In this document: positions 35,145-45,186 of the stretch, in pieces
How positions within the stretch are numbered: the stretch's first letter is position 1
How the letters are laid out: every line of letters starts with the position of its first letter
NCBI RefSeq assembly: GCF_017355965.1
Contig: NZ_JAFIQW010000002.1
Span: forward strand, 269,170 to 333,169
From: Desertivibrio insolitus
GTDB lineage: Bacteria; Actinomycetota; Actinomycetes; Actinomycetales; Microbacteriaceae
Direction of reading: 5' to 3'
DNA: 64,000 bases
Translations under genes and position numbers: made by a program
Notes under the pieces: model-generated
Told to the model about the DNA's origin: nothing
The model's input: the letters and a program-made list of their open reading frames with translations, nothing else
Database searches by the model: none

Positions 35145-38100
35145 CGACTATCGATCCGCTGAAGGTGAGCGAGCGCGTCTCGGATGCTTATCGCCGTTAT
35201 CTGGGCTCACTCATCGCCCCGAAAGATGCGGGTCTCGCATCTGGTTTGACCCGAGCCATTGACGAGGCCGTGGGCGAGGGGATCGTAAAGGGTCCGTATC
35301 TAGAAGCTACGCCTGCGTATCTTCCCGGCGCGAGTGCACGCACGCTCATCGAGGAAGGCGTCCTAGGCCAGCGCTTCGAACGGTTTAGCGGAGCAATGCC
35401 CTTGGACCGCCCGCTGTACTGGCATCAGGAGCAAGCGATCCGGAAGGTACGTGCCGGCCGCAACGTGGTGGTGGCAACCGGTACCGGTTCGGGTAAGACA
35501 GAGAGTTTCCTTCTGCCGATCCTCGATGCGTTGCAGCGAGAGGCCATGGCGAACACGCTCGGACCAGGAGTTCGCGCACTGTTGCTGTATCCGATGAACG
35601 CGTTGGCGAACGATCAACTCAAGCGGCTCAGAATGCTCCTTGCGGATACTCCCGAAATCACGTTCGGGCGCTACACCGGCGACACCAAAGAGAAGCCGTC
35701 AGATGCCGAGGCACGTTTTCGTGCACAGCACCCGGGTGAAACGCGGTTGCCGAATGAGCTGCTGAGCAGGCAGGAAATGCGCGATGCGCCGCCCAACCTG
35801 CTCCTCACCAACTACGCAATGCTCGAGTACCTTCTCCTCCGCCCACTCGACCTCGACCTGTTCTCCGATACACCTAGCGGGAACACCTGGCGATTCATCG
35901 TCGTGGACGAGGCGCATGTGTATGACGGGGCGACGGGCGCGGAGGTAGGTTTCTTGCTCCGGCGCCTAAAGGAGCGAGTCGCCTCTGGCAGCAGCATTCA
36001 ATGCATCGCCACCAGCGCAACTGTTGGATCCGATTTGACGAGGGCTGCGGCTTTTGCCACAGATCTCTTCGGTGAGCCGTTCGAGCACGGCTCTTCGGAA
36101 TCGGCGCAGGACGTCGTTACCGCAAAGCGTGCAACCCAGGGGAGCGCTGAAGCGTGGGGCGCGTTCGCGGCGGAAGATCTGGCCACGGGCGTGGACGATC
36201 TGTTGGACATCGGGAAGAAGCGCGGCGCGCCAGGTAGCACGCTCTTCGACGTGTTGGCTGGGGAGGAGAACGTTCGGGAGCTGAAGCGGCTCGCCTCCGA
36301 AAAGGCACGAACCCTGGGGGAGCTGAGTGCACTCTTGAGCGACCGGCAGACCGTTTCCCCACAGGACCTGGCACGGCTTGTGACCGCAAGCGCCCAGACT
36401 CGCGATTCCGCAGGTGAGCCCGTTCTGTCGGCGAAGTATCACCTCTTCGCGCGCGCGACGGAGGGGGCTTTCTCCTGCCTGTCTCCGACGGGTCCTCACG
36501 TCACCCTGGCCCGACATGAGGCCTGCCCCGTGTGTGACTGGACGAGCTTCGAGATTGCCGCGTGCCAGTCGTGCGGCGGAACCTACCTCGTCGGCTCGGA
36601 GGTCATCGAAGCCGGTGGCAGACGATTCTCCCCGAAGAACTCCGAACCCACCCGCACGGTTTGGCTTTCCCTCGAGAGTGGTACCACCGACGACTATGAC
36701 GAAGACAGCGTCGTGCTCGACGAGGAGGAGTCGGTCGAGACCGCCGCGATCACGCTCTGTACTCGGTGTGGCTGGTTGGACCAGAAGAATGGCGACAGCT
36801 GCAAGAACCCGGAATGCAGAGGAAGCCGCGCAGTCACCGTCACTCGTATCAACCGGGCTGGGGAGTCAATCAAGAAGTGTGTCCAGTGTGGTTCAGCGCG
36901 CTCGCGAGTCATCCGCCGCTTCGAGAGCGGCAATGACGCATCCGTAAGCGTCCTGACTACGGCCCTGTATCCCGAGATCCCGGGTTCCACCGACGTCGAA
37001 GAGTCGCTACTGCAGGGCGGAGGGCGGAAGCTCCTCGTCTTCAGCGACAGCCGGCAACAGGCAGCGTTCTTCGCCCCGTATCTCGAGACGACCTATGGAC
37101 GCCTGGCGCAGCGCCGGATCCTCTACTCCGCGGTCCAGAGGGCGCAGTTCGACGGAGAACCTGCACCGGTGGCAGACATCGCCACAGTCGCGCGAAAGCT
37201 TGGGACGGAGAGCAGGTTCTTCGATCCGAAGGCGACCGCGCTGGCAAATCAGACTGAGGTTGAGACCTGGCTGCAGCTGGAATTGATGGGCCTCGACGAG
37301 CGGATGTCGCTGGAGGGGACCGGTCTAGTCACCTGGCGGATGTCGGAAGCCGTCGGTGAGCTTCCCATCGCCCCTTTGACCGCGCTGGGCTTGACGGCGG
37401 CCGAAGCGGCGGACCTCTGCCAGACCCTGGTTCGAACGCTGCGGATGCAGGGGGTTCTCGCGGCCCAGGAGCACGTCAACCTGCGGGACGAGGTGTTCGA
37501 GCCGCGTCTCGGCCCGCTCTATGTGCGACCCAACGGGTCGGATCCCGCCCGGAAGGTCGTGAGCTGGTCACCCACCCGCGGAAAGAACCGGCGGTCCGAA
37601 TTCCTCGAAAAGGTTCTCGCCTCGCTCGGCCGCTCTGAGGCGGAGGCCGACGAACTGCTCGCCGGCGTGTGGAGGGCACTCGTTCGCGATGCCGGCCCCG
37701 GCTGGTTCGTCGGACGCTCCGTCGGCACCCTTGGGCAGGTCTACCAAGTTGATCCGTCGATGATTCAAGCCCGCGTGGTGGACAACGGAACCCAGCTCTG
37801 GCGATGCAGCGTGTGCCGACGGGTTACGTCGCTAAATGTGCGGGCAGTGTGCTCGACGTTCAAGTGTGCCGGCCGACTCGTTGACTGGGCACTGCCGCCA
37901 GCCGGGGACGACGAGGATCACTACCGAACCATCTATCGGTCCGGTGAACCGACTCCGTTGACCGCGAAGGAGCACACCGCCCAATGGAACTCGGATAAGG
38001 CGGCTGAGATCCAGCAAAGTTTCATCAGCGGCCGAACGAACGTGTTGTCGTGCTCGACGACGTTCGAGCTCGGTGTCGATGTGGGCGACCTGCAATCCGT

Positions 38101-40123
38101 CGTCCTTCGGAACGTTCCGCCGACGGTTTCGAACTATGTTCAGCGGGCGGGACGAGCGGGACGGCGGACTGACAGCGCCGCTCTCGTTCTGACCTACGCG
38201 CAGCGGCGGCCACACGATCTGTCCATATTCGGCAACCCGAGTCAGTTGATCACCGGGGCCGTCCGCGCACCGGTCGTGCCCGTCGAGAACGATCGAATTG
38301 CACAGCGGCACATCTTCTCGATCGCCATTGCCGCCTTCTTCAAGAAGGAGTTCACGGCAAGCAACAGGGTCTACCGAACAGCGGACGCGTTCTTCTCGCG
38401 CCCGGACAATGGCACCTCTGGTGCCGACCGGCTGGTCTCATGGGTGAAATCCCGGCCGGTCGATGTCGAGCTTTCGATTCAGGGGGTGCTTCCAGAGTCA
38501 CTGAAGGCGGCCGCCGAAACGGAGTGGACCACGTGGTCGACCGCGCTGGAAAAGCTGGTATTGGAAGTCTCCGAGGAGTACCTCGAAGAGAGCAACTTCT
38601 ACGAGAAAGCTACTGACGAGGCATTCGCGGCGCGGAACGGCAGGCTCGGCGACCTCTACAAGCGGATTCTCAAGACGATCAACGAGCGCGAGCTGCTCGG
38701 TTTCTTGGCGAACAACAACGTCCTTCCGAAGTACGGCTTCCCGGTGGACACCGTTGAGATGAAGACGCCGTGGGGTGAGGCGGCCGGTGCCGCCGACCTG
38801 GAACTGTCGCGGGACTTGTCCCAGGCGATATTCGAGTACGCGCCTGGCGCCACGCTGGTGGCGGGCGGGTACCTCTGGGAATCGGCCGGCCTGGCACGGC
38901 GAAAGGAACGCGAGCTTCCGCCGAAGTACTACCGCATCTGCAAGAAGTGCGACCTTTACACGGAAGGTCTCGAACCAGAGGAGGAAGCCTGCCCGGACTG
39001 CGGCACCTACCCCGACGGCACCCCGCGCAAGTACGTCGAGCCGCGGTTCGGCTTCGTCGGCGAGGGCGGAAAACAGAAGCCAGGGGATGCACCGCCACGG
39101 ATCAGTTGGCGCGGTGAAACAAGGATCGCCGAATCGGGTCAAGTAGCCGACGAGCGAGTCATCGAGTTCGCCAGCTCAGCGGTGACCTGTTCCATCCTTG
39201 AGCGCGCCAAGATGGTGCGGATCAACACCGGGATCGGGGATGCAGGATTCCGCGTCTGTGACTGGTGCGGCCGTGGCCTCTCTGGGATCGAGAAGGCACC
39301 CTCCTCGCATACCAACCCGTTGAACGGCAAGCCGTGTAGTGGTCACTTCAGCACGCTTTCGCTGGCCCACAAGTATGAGACCGACGTCGTCCGCCTGCAG
39401 TTCACTGCTACCTGGCACGGTGCAGATCCGGACCAGACGGCGCAGTCTCTTCTCTATGCCGTGCTGCAAGGTGCATCCAACGCGCTCCAAATCTCGCGAA
39501 GCAACATCGACGGAACCGTCGGCGGCATCGCCGCCGGTTCGCCGGAGATCCACATCATCGATACAGTTCCCGGCGGCGCAGGTTACGCACGACTGATCGC
39601 ATCGTCCATCGACCAGGTGCTGGCGGCGGCTCTCGACGTCGTAGATGATTGCGAATGCGGTCCAGAGACGACGTGTTACATGTGCTTGCGCACTTTCTCG
39701 AACCAGCGTGTTCATGACCTTATGTCTCGGGAGAGCGCCGCGGCTTATCTCCGAAGGGTGCTGCTTTCGTCGCTAACCAACGTGGTCGACGCCGGAAACT
39801 CCAACGTTGATGTCCCGCCGCCACTTTCTGGTTGGGATGCGGTCATGACGCTCGGCGACCCGGCTTTGGCCGGACTGGCGAACGTACTCCGTGCAGCGGG
39901 CGTTCAGCCGCCGATTGTGGGAATTGACGTAGGCCCTAAGAATGACTGGCAGGTCGAGTGGGCATGGCCTGCCGAGCGCATCGCGGTCACTACGGATTTT
40001 GACTCAAAGCGGGACGACTGGTTGGTTTCGAATGGCTGGCGGCTCCTCGAGGCGCATGAGGGCTTCAACGCTGAAGAAGTGCAGCACCATGCGCTCGAGG
40101 TACTGGCAGTCGCTGTTGCCTGA
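35141..40123 (+). CDS. DUF1998-type superfamily 2 helicase, DruE-like
   Basis: A 1,660-residue ATP-driven nucleic-acid translocase. Motif I is TGTGSGKT (about 113-120), motif Ia LLLYPMNALANDQ, motif II DEAHVYDG (about 255), and motifs V-VI lie in STTFELGVDVGD and YVQRAGRAGRR (about 970-1008). Several Cys pairs that may bind zinc lie near 462 (CPVCDW...CQSCGG), 545, 880, 1270 and 1370. The DUF1998 region (GGAGYARL, then CECGPETTCYMCLR, about 1477-1515) is intact. GGAGAG precedes the ATG, which overlaps the upstream stop. DruE, MrfA and DrmA/B share this architecture; pairing with a large unknown protein favours a type III Druantia-like unit. Confidence 0.85.
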   Translation: MTTIDPLKVSERVSDAYRRYLGSLIAPKDAGLASGLTRAIDEAVGEGIVKGPYLEATPAYLPGASARTLIEEGVLGQRFERFSGAMPLDRPLYWHQEQAIRKVRAGRNVVVATGTGSGKTESFLLPILDALQREAMANTLGPGVRALLLYPMNALANDQLKRLRMLLADTPEITFGRYTGDTKEKPSDAEARFRAQHPGETRLPNELLSRQEMRDAPPNLLLTNYAMLEYLLLRPLDLDLFSDTPSGNTWRFIVVDEAHVYDGATGAEVGFLLRRLKERVASGSSIQCIATSATVGSDLTRAAAFATDLFGEPFEHGSSESAQDVVTAKRATQGSAEAWGAFAAEDLATGVDDLLDIGKKRGAPGSTLFDVLAGEENVRELKRLASEKARTLGELSALLSDRQTVSPQDLARLVTASAQTRDSAGEPVLSAKYHLFARATEGAFSCLSPTGPHVTLARHEACPVCDWTSFEIAACQSCGGTYLVGSEVIEAGGRRFSPKNSEPTRTVWLSLESGTTDDYDEDSVVLDEEESVETAAITLCTRCGWLDQKNGDSCKNPECRGSRAVTVTRINRAGESIKKCVQCGSARSRVIRRFESGNDASVSVLTTALYPEIPGSTDVEESLLQGGGRKLLVFSDSRQQAAFFAPYLETTYGRLAQRRILYSAVQRAQFDGEPAPVADIATVARKLGTESRFFDPKATALANQTEVETWLQLELMGLDERMSLEGTGLVTWRMSEAVGELPIAPLTALGLTAAEAADLCQTLVRTLRMQGVLAAQEHVNLRDEVFEPRLGPLYVRPNGSDPARKVVSWSPTRGKNRRSEFLEKVLASLGRSEAEADELLAGVWRALVRDAGPGWFVGRSVGTLGQVYQVDPSMIQARVVDNGTQLWRCSVCRRVTSLNVRAVCSTFKCAGRLVDWALPPAGDDEDHYRTIYRSGEPTPLTAKEHTAQWNSDKAAEIQQSFISGRTNVLSCSTTFELGVDVGDLQSVVLRNVPPTVSNYVQRAGRAGRRTDSAALVLTYAQRRPHDLSIFGNPSQLITGAVRAPVVPVENDRIAQRHIFSIAIAAFFKKEFTASNRVYRTADAFFSRPDNGTSGADRLVSWVKSRPVDVELSIQGVLPESLKAAAETEWTTWSTALEKLVLEVSEEYLEESNFYEKATDEAFAARNGRLGDLYKRILKTINERELLGFLANNNVLPKYGFPVDTVEMKTPWGEAAGAADLELSRDLSQAIFEYAPGATLVAGGYLWESAGLARRKERELPPKYYRICKKCDLYTEGLEPEEEACPDCGTYPDGTPRKYVEPRFGFVGEGGKQKPGDAPPRISWRGETRIAESGQVADERVIEFASSAVTCSILERAKMVRINTGIGDAGFRVCDWCGRGLSGIEKAPSSHTNPLNGKPCSGHFSTLSLAHKYETDVVRLQFTATWHGADPDQTAQSLLYAVLQGASNALQISRSNIDGTVGGIAAGSPEIHIIDTVPGGAGYARLIASSIDQVLAAALDVVDDCECGPETTCYMCLRTFSNQRVHDLMSRESAAAYLRRVLLSSLTNVVDAGNSNVDVPPPLSGWDAVMTLGDPALAGLANVLRAAGVQPPIVGIDVGPKNDWQVEWAWPAERIAVTTDFDSKRDDWLVSNGWRLLEAHEGFNAEEVQHHALEVLAVAVA

Positions 40124-40286
40124 CTCCAGCCAGCTTCGTCGCGCACTGCTTCTTGTCGCGGGGTCGGCGGACGCGAAGAAGGGTTCGGCGCGGTCAACGA
40201 ATCGGGAATGCCGGATACCGCGGCGGCGTGATCGATATGCGAGCGTGCGAGGGGACAAGTGACGTATCAAATCCGAGAGGTGTGGT

Positions 40287-42146
40287 ATGAGTGACGTAGA
40301 TCGGAGCATCGAGGGCGTCGCAAAGACGGTTGCCGCCGTGCTGGCGAATCAGAAGTACTCCATCGACTATTACCAGCGCGAGTACAAGTGGGAGTCGAAG
40401 CAGATTGCCGAGCTCGTTGCCGACCTAACCACCAAGTTCCTCGACCTGTACGAGCCCGACCACGAGCGAGAAGACGTCGCGAAGTATCCGGGTTACTACC
40501 TCGGGTCGATCATCGTATCCCAAAAGGGAGGCGAACCATTCATTGTCGATGGTCAACAGCGGCTCACAAGTCTGACTCTGCTGCTTACGTTTCTTCGTCG
40601 CCTGCAGCAAGACAGAAGTGACAGGGTCGATGTCGACTCGTTGATCTTCTCCGAGAAATTCGGGAAGAAATCCTTCAACCTTGACGTCGCCGACCGCGTC
40701 GACTGCATGAGGGCGATCTTCGATCGCGGAGGTTATGAGCCGACTTCTGCGGACCCTGAATCGGTGCACACGCTTGTGGCGCGGTATGAGGAGCTCGACG
40801 GGCTCTTCCCAGATGAACTGCGTGACGCCGCGTTGCCTTACTTCATCGACTGGCTCAAGGACCGCGTTCAGCTGGTGCAGATCACCGCCTATGCCGACGA
40901 TGATGCCTACGCAATCTTCGAAACGATGAATGACCGCGGGCTCAAGCTGACCCCAGCCGACATGCTCAAGGGATACTTGCTCGCCAACATCCAAGACGGG
41001 ATGCCGCGCACGAAGGCGAATGAGCTCTGGCGGAAGCGCCTGCGTGAACTCGACGACAAGGCGGAGGACGCGAGCTCCGACTTCCTGAAGACCTGGCTTC
41101 GAAGTCAGTATGCGGACAAGATTCGTGAGCGAAAGAGGGACGCCCGACCGGAAGACTGGGACCGGATCGGCACGGAATTTCACCGCTGGCTCCGAGCGAA
41201 TTACGAGCGCGTCGGCCTCACGAACCGCCAGAGGTATTACGACTTCATCGCGGTCGACCTGGAGTTCTATAGCCGGCAGTACGAGCGCATCCTCGTCGCC
41301 TCGCAACGAGCTCTCGACGTGGCCAGTCCCTTGAGGTTCGTTCGTTACAACGCGGATCACCGCTTCACGCTGCAGGATCAGTTGCTGCTTGCTCCGTTGC
41401 AGGTGGGGGACAGCTCGACGACCATCGATCGCAAGCTTGAGCTAGTCGGCCGATTCGTGGATATCTTGCTCGCCTGGCGCATATGGAATTTCCGCGCGAC
41501 GGACTATTCGACGATGCAGTACGCGATGTTCACGGTGATGCGAGACATACGGAGCCTTAGCGTCGAGGATCTAGCGGAGGCGCTGCACAAGTACCTAACG
41601 AACGTCACGGAGACCTTCGACAGCAACGACGACCTCTACGTGCACCAACAGAACCGTAGGCCATTGCACAAAATGCTCGCCCGGATCACTGATTACATCA
41701 CCGTCGCTTCGGGGCAAGCTTCCAACTATGTCGAGCTGACCAACGGCGCGAAGGTGAAGTACGAGGTCGAACACATCTGGGCCAACCACTTCGAGCGTCA
41801 TACCGACGAGTTCAGTCATGAATCCGACTTTGCTCGCCACCGGAACCGCATCGGGGACCTTCTTCTGCTGCCCAAGCAATTCAATGCCAGCTACAACGAC
41901 GATCCCTATTCACAGAAGCGACCGCGTTACTTCAGTCAGAACCTCCTCGCCGCAAGCCTCGACCCCCAGGCATATGAGAAGAACCCCGGCTTCGTCGCTT
42001 TCGCGCAGTCCACCGGCCTTCCGTTCAAGCCTTTCGTCGACTTCAAGGCAGCTGACGTGGTGGAACGCGGTGAGCTTTACCGCGCGATCGCTAAGAAAGT
42101 GTGGAACCCCGACGACCTGATGGCGGTCGCCGAGGAAGACGGTTGA
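40287..42146 (+). CDS. GmrSD-like DUF262/DUF1524 restriction nuclease
   Basis: A 619-residue protein combining the two GmrSD modules in one chain. The N-terminal DUF262 part has YYQREYKWE (about 28-36) and FIVDGQQRLTSL (about 85-96), a ParB-like NTP-binding DGQQR motif. The C-terminal DUF1524 HNH-type nuclease has VEHIWANHF (about 492) and RIGDLLLLPKQFNASYNDDPY (split as usual around the catalytic Asn). GmrSD proteins cut modified phage DNA; related SspE and BrxU guard phosphorothioate or BREX hosts. A GAGAGG site precedes the ATG. It lies alone between two helicase modules with about 160 bp on each side, so it may be an independent type IV system. Confidence 0.85.
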   Translation: MSDVDRSIEGVAKTVAAVLANQKYSIDYYQREYKWESKQIAELVADLTTKFLDLYEPDHEREDVAKYPGYYLGSIIVSQKGGEPFIVDGQQRLTSLTLLLTFLRRLQQDRSDRVDVDSLIFSEKFGKKSFNLDVADRVDCMRAIFDRGGYEPTSADPESVHTLVARYEELDGLFPDELRDAALPYFIDWLKDRVQLVQITAYADDDAYAIFETMNDRGLKLTPADMLKGYLLANIQDGMPRTKANELWRKRLRELDDKAEDASSDFLKTWLRSQYADKIRERKRDARPEDWDRIGTEFHRWLRANYERVGLTNRQRYYDFIAVDLEFYSRQYERILVASQRALDVASPLRFVRYNADHRFTLQDQLLLAPLQVGDSSTTIDRKLELVGRFVDILLAWRIWNFRATDYSTMQYAMFTVMRDIRSLSVEDLAEALHKYLTNVTETFDSNDDLYVHQQNRRPLHKMLARITDYITVASGQASNYVELTNGAKVKYEVEHIWANHFERHTDEFSHESDFARHRNRIGDLLLLPKQFNASYNDDPYSQKRPRYFSQNLLAASLDPQAYEKNPGFVAFAQSTGLPFKPFVDFKAADVVERGELYRAIAKKVWNPDDLMAVAEEDG

Positions 42147-42303
42147 TCCCCTGCGTTGTGAGAATAAAGGCTCTCGCGGGTCCTCCTTCTGGGGGTCGTT
42201 CGCCCCGCCGAGCCGCTCTAAGTTGTCCCTCGGACATCGAAAACTTCCCTATCATCGTCCGAATACGGCTCCACCAGAACCAGGGGCCGCTGGGGGTACT
42301 TGA

Positions 42304-45186
42304 GTGACTGCCGTGATTGATGAGGACCGCCGCGCCCTGAACGTGGCGCCCGGATCCGTCGTCGTGGTGCGTGACGAGGAATGGCTCGTCACCTCCGTCG
42401 ACGAAACGGACGACGGCCCCCTGCTGCACGTCTACGGCCTGAGCGAGCTTGTCCGCGACACCACGGCGAGCTTCTACCCGAGCATCGAGGGCGACGGCAT
42501 CGAGGTACTTGACCCTCGAGAGGCGAAGGTCGTTGCAGACGACTCGTCGGGATACCGGCGCGCTCGCCTATGGGTCGAGTCCACCCTCCGCAAGTCGGCA
42601 CTGCCGCTCAGCCACTCGGAACCCACCGTGAGTACCCGGATGCTCGCCAACCCGCTCGGATATCAGCAGGCGGCCGTCCGCCAGGCGCTCAGCCCAGAGA
42701 ATCTGCGCCCCCGCATCCTGCTCGCCGACGCCGTTGGGCTCGGCAAGACCCTCGAAATCGGCATGATCCTCGCCGAGCTAGTGCGACGCGGACGTGGCGA
42801 CCGCATCCTTATCGTCACCCCGAAGCACGTGCTCGAGCAGATGCAGCAGGAGATGTGGACCCGCTTCGCGCTGCCGTTTGTGCGCCTCGACTCGCTTGGC
42901 ATCCAGCGGATCCGCCAGCTGCTGCCGGCGACCCGGAACCCGTTCACCTATTACAAGCGCGTCATCATCTCCGTCGACACGCTCAAGAGCGAGCGGTACC
43001 TCGCGCACCTGCGCACGCAGAAGTGGGATGCGGTCGTCATCGACGAGTCGCACAACCTCACCAACACCAACACGCAGAACAACGCCCTCGCCCGGGTGCT
43101 CGCTCCGAACACCGAGGCGCTCATCCTCGCGTCGGCGACCCCGCACAACGGAAAGCCGGAGTCGTTCGCCGAGCTGGTCCGTCTGCTTGAACCGACAGCG
43201 GTGCGACCCGACGGGTCTCTCATCGAGGAAGAGGTGCGCCGCCTGGTCATCCGGCGTCACCGCCAGAGTCCCGACGTCAAGGCTGTTGTCGGAGCCGACT
43301 GGGCCGAGCGGATGCCACCGCAGCATCTCCTCGTCCCGCCATCGCCCGAGGAAGACGCGATCGCGCGAGAGCTGGACGAGGTCTGGCTGCACCCCACCAC
43401 ATCGTCGCCATACTCCGGGGCAAACTCAGCCCTCTTCCCCTGGACGCTCGCCAAGGCGTTCCTCTCATCGCCCGAGGCGCTCGCTGAAACCGTCAAGGAG
43501 CGGCTCTCCCGAATCAAGTTGAACGCCGGCCCGGAAGCGGCACGGGAGCGGGACGCCCTCGAACGCCTCGCCCACCTGGCAGCGGCTGCACTCGGCACCC
43601 GTGCCGGCAAGTTCGCGGCGCTCGCGACGCACCTCAAGTCGATCGGTGTGGGCAAGGGATCGGACACGCGGGTCGTGATCTTCGCCGAGCGTCTTCCGAC
43701 CCTCAACTGGCTCGCGAAGGCGCTGCCCGAGGAGCTCAAGATGCCGACGGCGGCGGTCGACATCTTGCACGGTGGCCTCACCGACGAGCAGCAGATGCAG
43801 GTCATTGAGCGGTTCAAGCTCGAGTCCGCACCGGTCCGCATCCTCGTCACCGGTGACGTTGCGTCCGAGGGCGTCAACCTCCACAAGCAGTGCCACCACC
43901 TGGTGCACTACGACATCCCGTGGAGCCTAATCCGCATCGAGCAGCGCAACGGCCGCATCGACCGTTACGGGCAGAAGCACCGCCCGCAGATCACCACACT
44001 TCTTCTCGACCCATCGAGCGAGCGGTTCAGCGGGGACCTCAGGGTGCTCAGCCGCCTCCTCGACAAGGAGGAGCAAGCGCGACTTGCGCTGGGTGACTCC
44101 GCGGCCCTCATGGGCGAGTACGACGTGGCTCGCGAGGAGGAGAAGATTCGTCAAGCGCTCGCCGGGAAGGTCTCGTTCGACGAGGTCGTTCCCGAAGTAA
44201 CCAGCGCACTCAACGATGACCCGGTTGCCGCGTTTCTCGCGTCGTTGGGGCAGCTGTCGAACGCTCCAGCACCGGACCGGCCGAAGCAGGCCGAAGTCGG
44301 CACGGGCCTCTTCGGCAACGACGTCGAGTTCCTGCGCGAGGCACTGGAGGAAGCCTTCATCACTCCCGGATCGCCCGCCCGGTCCGGCGGTGTCGACTGG
44401 CGCGAGTTTCCGAACGATCAGGTGGTCGAACTTGCACCTCCGGCCGATCTTCGGCAGCGCCTCGAGGTCCTGCCACAGTCATACCTCGCCGATCGTCGGG
44501 TGGTGGAGAAGCTGACCCTCGCAACGAACGTCGAGCGCGCGCAGCAGATCCTGTCAGCCGCGCTGACTCAGGGGTCGACGTGGCCGGAGGCGCACTTCCT
44601 CGGCCCGCTGCACCCGGTTCTCGACTGGGCCGCGGATCGCGCACTGTCGGCGCTGGACCGCAACCGCGTCTTCGTCGTCCGCGGTGCGGTCGATGCGCCC
44701 CGGGTGCTCCTGCTCGGCACACTGACCAATCAGCGCGGACAAACGGTCACCGCCGCCCACGTCGCCGTCGACTTTCCCGCCGGCCCTAGTGGTTTCCATC
44801 CCCAGACACCGTACGGAAGCGCCGCGGAGATGTTGGCGAGTGCCGGCGTGCAGCCTGGTTCGTTCAATCCGGGGCCGGTGCCGGATGAGAGCGGGTACTC
44901 GGAGCTGATCGCGCCGGCGGTCGACGCGGTCGAGCAATGGATGCTGAGGACCATGGAGTCCGCGCTCACTGCAACCGATGAGCGGGTTGACAGCTGGGCC
45001 CGCCGGGTTGAGGCGTGGGAGCACGACGCCGGCGCCCTCGTCCAGACAGCGCAGGTTCGGCAACGGCGCTCGACTGTCGACCGGGAACGGGAGCTGCTCG
45101 AGCAACTGCGCCCCGCTCGGCGCGCGCTCGTCACGCCGCTGCTCGTCGTCGTTCCTCAGGGGGTTCCGGCATATGCCGCTCAGTGA
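42304..45186 (+). CDS. SNF2-family helicase, DrmD-like
   Basis: A 960-residue SNF2 translocase. After a ~130-residue N-terminal region rich in beta-strands come motif I LLADAVGLGKTLE (about 139-151), motif II VVIDESHNLTN (about 243), and motifs V-VI TGDVASEGVNLHKQCHHLVH and IEQRNGRIDRYGQ (about 545-557). This resembles DISARM DrmD and BREX type 3 BrxHII helicases, both of which sit beside a large adenine methylase, as here. The GTG start at 42304 begins the conserved region. The last 14 nt overlap the methylase start. Likely the motor of a DNA-sensing or restriction complex. Confidence 0.85.
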   Translation: MTAVIDEDRRALNVAPGSVVVVRDEEWLVTSVDETDDGPLLHVYGLSELVRDTTASFYPSIEGDGIEVLDPREAKVVADDSSGYRRARLWVESTLRKSALPLSHSEPTVSTRMLANPLGYQQAAVRQALSPENLRPRILLADAVGLGKTLEIGMILAELVRRGRGDRILIVTPKHVLEQMQQEMWTRFALPFVRLDSLGIQRIRQLLPATRNPFTYYKRVIISVDTLKSERYLAHLRTQKWDAVVIDESHNLTNTNTQNNALARVLAPNTEALILASATPHNGKPESFAELVRLLEPTAVRPDGSLIEEEVRRLVIRRHRQSPDVKAVVGADWAERMPPQHLLVPPSPEEDAIARELDEVWLHPTTSSPYSGANSALFPWTLAKAFLSSPEALAETVKERLSRIKLNAGPEAARERDALERLAHLAAAALGTRAGKFAALATHLKSIGVGKGSDTRVVIFAERLPTLNWLAKALPEELKMPTAAVDILHGGLTDEQQMQVIERFKLESAPVRILVTGDVASEGVNLHKQCHHLVHYDIPWSLIRIEQRNGRIDRYGQKHRPQITTLLLDPSSERFSGDLRVLSRLLDKEEQARLALGDSAALMGEYDVAREEEKIRQALAGKVSFDEVVPEVTSALNDDPVAAFLASLGQLSNAPAPDRPKQAEVGTGLFGNDVEFLREALEEAFITPGSPARSGGVDWREFPNDQVVELAPPADLRQRLEVLPQSYLADRRVVEKLTLATNVERAQQILSAALTQGSTWPEAHFLGPLHPVLDWAADRALSALDRNRVFVVRGAVDAPRVLLLGTLTNQRGQTVTAAHVAVDFPAGPSGFHPQTPYGSAAEMLASAGVQPGSFNPGPVPDESGYSELIAPAVDAVEQWMLRTMESALTATDERVDSWARRVEAWEHDAGALVQTAQVRQRRSTVDRERELLEQLRPARRALVTPLLVVVPQGVPAYAAQ

